From contig JAMLIM010000018.1 of assembly GCA_023954175.1 (NCBI GenBank), positions 1 to 53,338 of the forward strand: 53,338 bases of DNA, written 5' to 3'. The translations under genes and the position numbers were made by a program. A model generated the notes under the pieces. The model did no database searches, was not told the DNA's origin, and saw only the letters and a program-made list of their open reading frames with translations. This document shows, piece by piece, positions 46,988 through 53,338 of the stretch; the stretch's first letter is position 1; each line of letters opens with the position of its first letter. This stretch comes from Rhizobacter sp. GTDB taxonomy: Bacteria; Pseudomonadota; Gammaproteobacteria; Burkholderiales; Burkholderiaceae_C.

Positions 46988-48016
46988 CTACTTCTTCGAG
47001 TACTTCTCGACCAGCGCATCGGCGTCGGCGGCGAGCTTCTGGCCGTCGAGCCCCTTGCTCGCCACTTCTTTGTACCAGATGGCGCGCGTGCCGTTCGCGA
47101 CGCGCTTCCAGCGCGCCGTCTCTTCCGGGCTCAGGGTGATGATGTTGTTGCCGGCCTTTGTCGCAACCGCCAGGCCGCGCTTGTCGCCTTCGTCCATGGC
47201 CTTGCCGAACATCGCTGCGGCGACCATGCCCGAGTTGTTGTCGATGACCTTCTTCAGGTCCGGGGGCAGCTTGTCGTAGGCGGCTTTGTTCATCGCCACC
47301 GCAAAGGTCTGTGTGTACAGGCCCTTGTTGCCCGAGAAGCCGGTCGAGTTCTTGGCGAGTTGCTCGACCTTCAGCGCCGGCACCACTTCCCATGGGATCG
47401 TCGTCGCCTGGATCACGCCTTTCGAGAGCGCCTCGCTGACGGCCGGCACGGGCATGCCCACCGGCACCGCGCCGAGCTGCTCGAGCATGATGTTGACGAC
47501 GCGCGATCCGCCGCGCACCTTCATGCCCTTCAGGTCCTCGAGCTTGGTGATCGGCGTCACGCTGTGAAAGAGGCCCGGGCCGTGCACGTGGACCGCGATC
47601 AGGTGCACGTCCTTGAACTCGTCCATCGCGTACTTCTCGACGAACTCCTGGAACGCGCGCGAGCCGGGTTCGGCAAGACCGGTGGTGAACGGCAGCTCGA
47701 AGGCCTCGGTCTTCGGGAAGCGCCCCGGCGTGTAGCCGAGCACGGTCCAGACGATGTCGACGATGCCGTCCTTGGCCTGGTCGAAGAGCTCGGGCGGCTT
47801 GCCGCCGAGCGCCATGCTGTCGAAGCGCTGCACCTTGATGCGCCCGCCGCTCTCCTTCTCGACCTTCTCGGCCCAGGGTTTGATCGCGATCGAGGGGATC
47901 GTCGCCTGCGGCGGCAGGAACTGGTGGAAGCGCAGCGTCACGTCGGCCGCGTGGCTCGCCTGCGCGGCGCCGACGAGGGCGATCGCACCGAGGATCTTGC
48001 GAAGGGCATGTTTCAT
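46988..48016 (-). CDS. dctP: TRAP transporter substrate-binding protein (DctP family)
   Basis: The 342-residue precursor has a signal peptide cut after ASHA. The DctP fold follows, with LRFHQFLPPQATIPSIAIKP and the specificity segment LKGMKVRGGSRVVNIMLEQL. The latter contains the Arg that binds the carboxylate of the ligand. Its operon suggests 4-hydroxybenzoate, protocatechuate or a related acid as ligand. A clear AAGGAGA site precedes ATG 48016. It lies 39 bases after ligC. Confidence 0.94.
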   Translation of the reverse strand: MKHALRKILGAIALVGAAQASHAADVTLRFHQFLPPQATIPSIAIKPWAEKVEKESGGRIKVQRFDSMALGGKPPELFDQAKDGIVDIVWTVLGYTPGRFPKTEAFELPFTTGLAEPGSRAFQEFVEKYAMDEFKDVHLIAVHVHGPGLFHSVTPITKLEDLKGMKVRGGSRVVNIMLEQLGAVPVGMPVPAVSEALSKGVIQATTIPWEVVPALKVEQLAKNSTGFSGNKGLYTQTFAVAMNKAAYDKLPPDLKKVIDNNSGMVAAAMFGKAMDEGDKRGLAVATKAGNNIITLSPEETARWKRVANGTRAIWYKEVASKGLDGQKLAADADALVEKYSKK

Positions 48017-48055
48017 GGCTTGTCTCCTTGGGGTTGAAAGTCTGTTGTCGATCGC

Positions 48056-51244
<3,189 letters not shown>

Positions 51245-51248
<4 letters not shown>

Positions 51249-52429
51249 AGATGCGCACCCTCGAACGGCATGCCCGCGTACTGCTCGGCGACGCTTGCGT
51301 GCGCGTGATGCGAGGTGGCGAGGAAGTTGAGCTCGGCCTCCTGCGCGCGCTGGTCGAAGTCGCTCATGCCGGGGAAGCGGTGCATCAGGTTCGTCAGCCA
51401 CCACGAGAAGCGCACCGAACTCCAGACCCGGCGCAGCGCCATCTCGCTGTAGCTGTCGAGCATCGCGTCCGAGCCGTGGTTGAAGTGGCTCGCGAGCGCG
51501 CGCGACAGATAGAACACGTCGGACACCGCGAGGTTGAGGCCTTTGGCCCCTGTCGGCGGCACGATGTGGGCGGCGTCGCCGGCGAGGAACAGGCGCCCGT
51601 GGCGCATCGGCTCGGCGACGAAGCTGCGCAGCGGCGCGATCGACTTCTCGATCGACGGGCCGGTGACGATCGCGTCGGCGATCTCCTTCGGGTAGCGCGC
51701 CTTCAGCTCTTCCCAGAAGCGGTCGTCCGGCCAGTCCTCGATGCGATTGTCGAGCGGCACCTGGATGTAGTAGCGGCTGAGCATCGAGTGACGCATCGAC
51801 GCCAGCGCAAAGCCGCGCGGGTGGTTCGCATACGTCAGGTGCTCGATCGGCGGCGTTTCGGAGAGGACGCCGAGCCAGCCGAACGGGAAGACCTTCTCGT
51901 AGAACTTGAGCACGTCGGCCGGGATCACGGTGCGCGACACGCCGTGCGAGCCGTCGCAGCCGGCGATGTAGTCGCAATCGAGCCGGAAGCTTTCGCCGCG
52001 ATGCTTGAAGGTGACGTAGGGGTGCTCGCTCGTCACGTCCATCGGCATGACGTCGGTCGTCTCATCGAGCACGGTCGCGTTGCGCCGGTCGGCGGCGGCG
52101 AACAGGTCTTCCTGCACCTGCGTCTGGCCGTACGTCGTGAAGCGCTTGCCGGCCTGCTTGTAGCAGTCGATGAAGAAGCTGTCGCGCCCGGCCCAGACGA
52201 GCTGCGCGCCGTCGTGCACATGACCTTCGCGCAACAGGCGCTCGCCGAGGCCGTTCTCGCACAGCACCTCGACCGCGCCCTGCTCGATGACGCCGGCGCG
52301 GATGCGGCCGAGCACGTAGGCGCGGCTGCGCTGTTCGAGCACGACGCTTTCGATGCCGGCGCGGTGCAGTATCTCCGAGAGCAGCAGCCCGGCAGGGCCG
52401 CCGCCGATGATGGCGACTTGGGTCTTCAT
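51245..52429 (-). CDS. pobA: 4-hydroxybenzoate 3-monooxygenase
   Basis: PobA hydroxylates 4-hydroxybenzoate to protocatechuate with FAD and NADPH. At 394 residues it has exactly the length of the classic Pseudomonas enzyme. It carries VAIIGGGPAGLLLSEILHRA, the RIRAGVIEQG FAD-contact segment, DYIAGCDGSHGVSR, the substrate-site LSRYYIQVPL (Ser and Arg that bind the carboxylate) and LAGDAAHIVPPTGAKGLNLA. It overlaps both the upstream dehydrogenase and ligI by 4 bases. Its product is the substrate of LigAB in the same operon. Confidence 0.97.
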
Positions 52430-53338
52430 TCTTCGATCTCCGTTGTTTCGGGTTTCGGCTTCGGGTCGGTTGCGAGGATGCGATCCGCCTCGACGCGCCA
52501 GTCGGCGCTGCGCGCGAAACCCTTGGTATCGCGCGCGCCGAAGCACCCGGCGTCGGCCAGATCGGCGACCCAGGCCTGGCGCGCCGCGGTGCCGCTCGCC
52601 GACCAGGGCGTGAGGCCGATCTCGCGCACCGTTTCGGCGACCTCGTGCACCTCCTCGCTGCGACGCCGCCCGTGCTCGATCACGCGCTGGAAGAAGTACG
52701 CGCCCTGCTTCTCCCAGTCGATGCCGGGGAAGGTCTCGTGCAGCGACGCGATCACCGCGTCCTCGACGCCGTAGGCGCGCGCCGTCGTGAAGCTCTCGAT
52801 CACCATCGCCTCCAGCCCCTTGATCATCACGCTGCGGCACATCTTGGTGGCGGAGGCGACGCCGAGCTTGTCGCTCACGACTTCGGCGGCGAAGCCGAGC
52901 GCGGCCAGGTGTGGCTGCAGCGCTGCCGCGTGCGGCCCGCCGAGCAACAACGGCACCTTGATGCGATAGGGCGGGATCGAGGTCATCACCGCCGCCTCGA
53001 CATAGCTGCCGCCGGCCGTGTCGATCAGGCCCGCTGCGCGCTGCTTGGCGCCGGGCGAGGCCGAATTGAAGTCGAGAAACCAGGCGCCGCGCCGCACCGC
53101 CGGTGCGCAGGCCTGCGCCACCGGCACCGCCTGGCTCGCGGTCACGGCGCTCACGATCAGGTCCCGCTGCGCCGCGAGTTTCGCGTGCGTCGCCGCGAGC
53201 TGCACGCCGTGCGCTGCCGCATGCGTGCGTAGCGCGGCGCCCTGGCCGAGATCGAGCTTCGTGTCGTAGGCGCTCACGGCGACGCCCTGCTTGCGCAGAT
53301 CCTCGGCCAGGATGCGGCCGACTTCGCCGTAGCCGACG
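52426..53338 (-). CDS. NAD(P)-dependent 6PGDH-like dehydrogenase with DUF1932 domain (cut by window edge)
   Basis: About 304 residues are visible and the frame stays open to the end of the window. The first visible residues include a Rossmann motif, VGYGEVGRILAEDL. A 6-phosphogluconate dehydrogenase-like core follows (FLDFNSASPGAKQRAA, SYVEAAVMTSIPPY) and then a DUF1932 helical domain (TKMCRSVMIKGLEAMVIESF). It overlaps pobA by 4 bases, so it is part of the aromatic operon. No established step of the protocatechuate 4,5 pathway requires it, and its substrate is unknown. The true start lies outside the window. Confidence 0.85.
   Translation of the reverse strand, partial: VGYGEVGRILAEDLRKQGVAVSAYDTKLDLGQGAALRTHAAAHGVQLAATHAKLAAQRDLIVSAVTASQAVPVAQACAPAVRRGAWFLDFNSASPGAKQRAAGLIDTAGGSYVEAAVMTSIPPYRIKVPLLLGGPHAAALQPHLAALGFAAEVVSDKLGVASATKMCRSVMIKGLEAMVIESFTTARAYGVEDAVIASLHETFPGIDWEKQGAYFFQRVIEHGRRRSEEVHEVAETVREIGLTPWSASGTAARQAWVADLADAGCFGARDTKGFARSADWRVEADRILATDPKPKPETTEIEE

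Overview
The window is bacterial chromosome of high GC content, densely packed with genes on both strands. It has no phage, insertion sequence, CRISPR array or RNA gene that I could recognise. The gene repertoire points to a betaproteobacterium, probably Burkholderiales or a close relative: ubiA and ubiH for ubiquinone, a DUF3563 mini-protein, a GTP-dependent PEP carboxykinase, a MaeB malic enzyme, and a protocatechuate 4,5-cleavage operon with the pmdD-A-B-C gene order of comamonads. The taxonomic call is inference from gene content, not from a marker gene.

Layout. Positions 1-8250 hold housekeeping genes: the end of proC, ubiA, a pirin, argG, a LapA-like membrane protein, maeB, an NnrU protein, an SRAP DNA-repair protein and a DUF3563 mini-protein behind a striking tandem palindromic element. 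Positions 8326-15129 hold a flavin-dependent monooxygenase, a membrane-anchored trypsin-like protease, a MoxR/DUF58/VWA operon, a tiny ORF with a promoter-like upstream region, and a SAM methyltransferase. Positions 15201-21635 form a signalling island. It contains a GAF-GGDEF diguanylate cyclase and, divergent from it, STAS, MBL-fold and CHASE2-SpoIIE phosphatase genes, then FecR and OmpA-lipoprotein genes and an RsbW-like kinase. This is a complete set of parts for a partner switch. Positions 21719-24790 carry a di-heme cytochrome, a TDT-family transporter, two small envelope proteins and a PaaI thioesterase.

The least ordinary region is 24867-33825, a tight six-gene unit on the minus strand. 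In transcription order it encodes an 845-residue di-heme cytochrome c lipoprotein, a GMC flavoprotein, a 143-aa unknown, a 432-aa membrane protein with an internal duplication, a DyP-type peroxidase, and a catalase-fold protein that appears to lack the distal histidine. I know no described pathway with this set, and it is the best candidate for an uncharacterised system.

Positions 34154-38831 hold aroQ and a molybdenum block, with a MOSC protein divergent from modEABC across a ModE-like operator. Positions 39199-43495 hold pckG, a SEC-C/UPF0149 protein, a phosphoesterase, a universal stress protein and a small acidic protein. Positions 43719-53338 hold ubiH and a long minus-strand catabolic operon: DUF1932 dehydrogenase, pobA, pmdD/ligI, ligA, ligB, ligC, then a TRAP transporter (dctP, dctQ, dctM). 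It converts 4-hydroxybenzoate through protocatechuate to 4-oxalomesaconate. The later enzymes (isomerase, hydratase, aldolase) are not in the window and may lie beyond its right edge.
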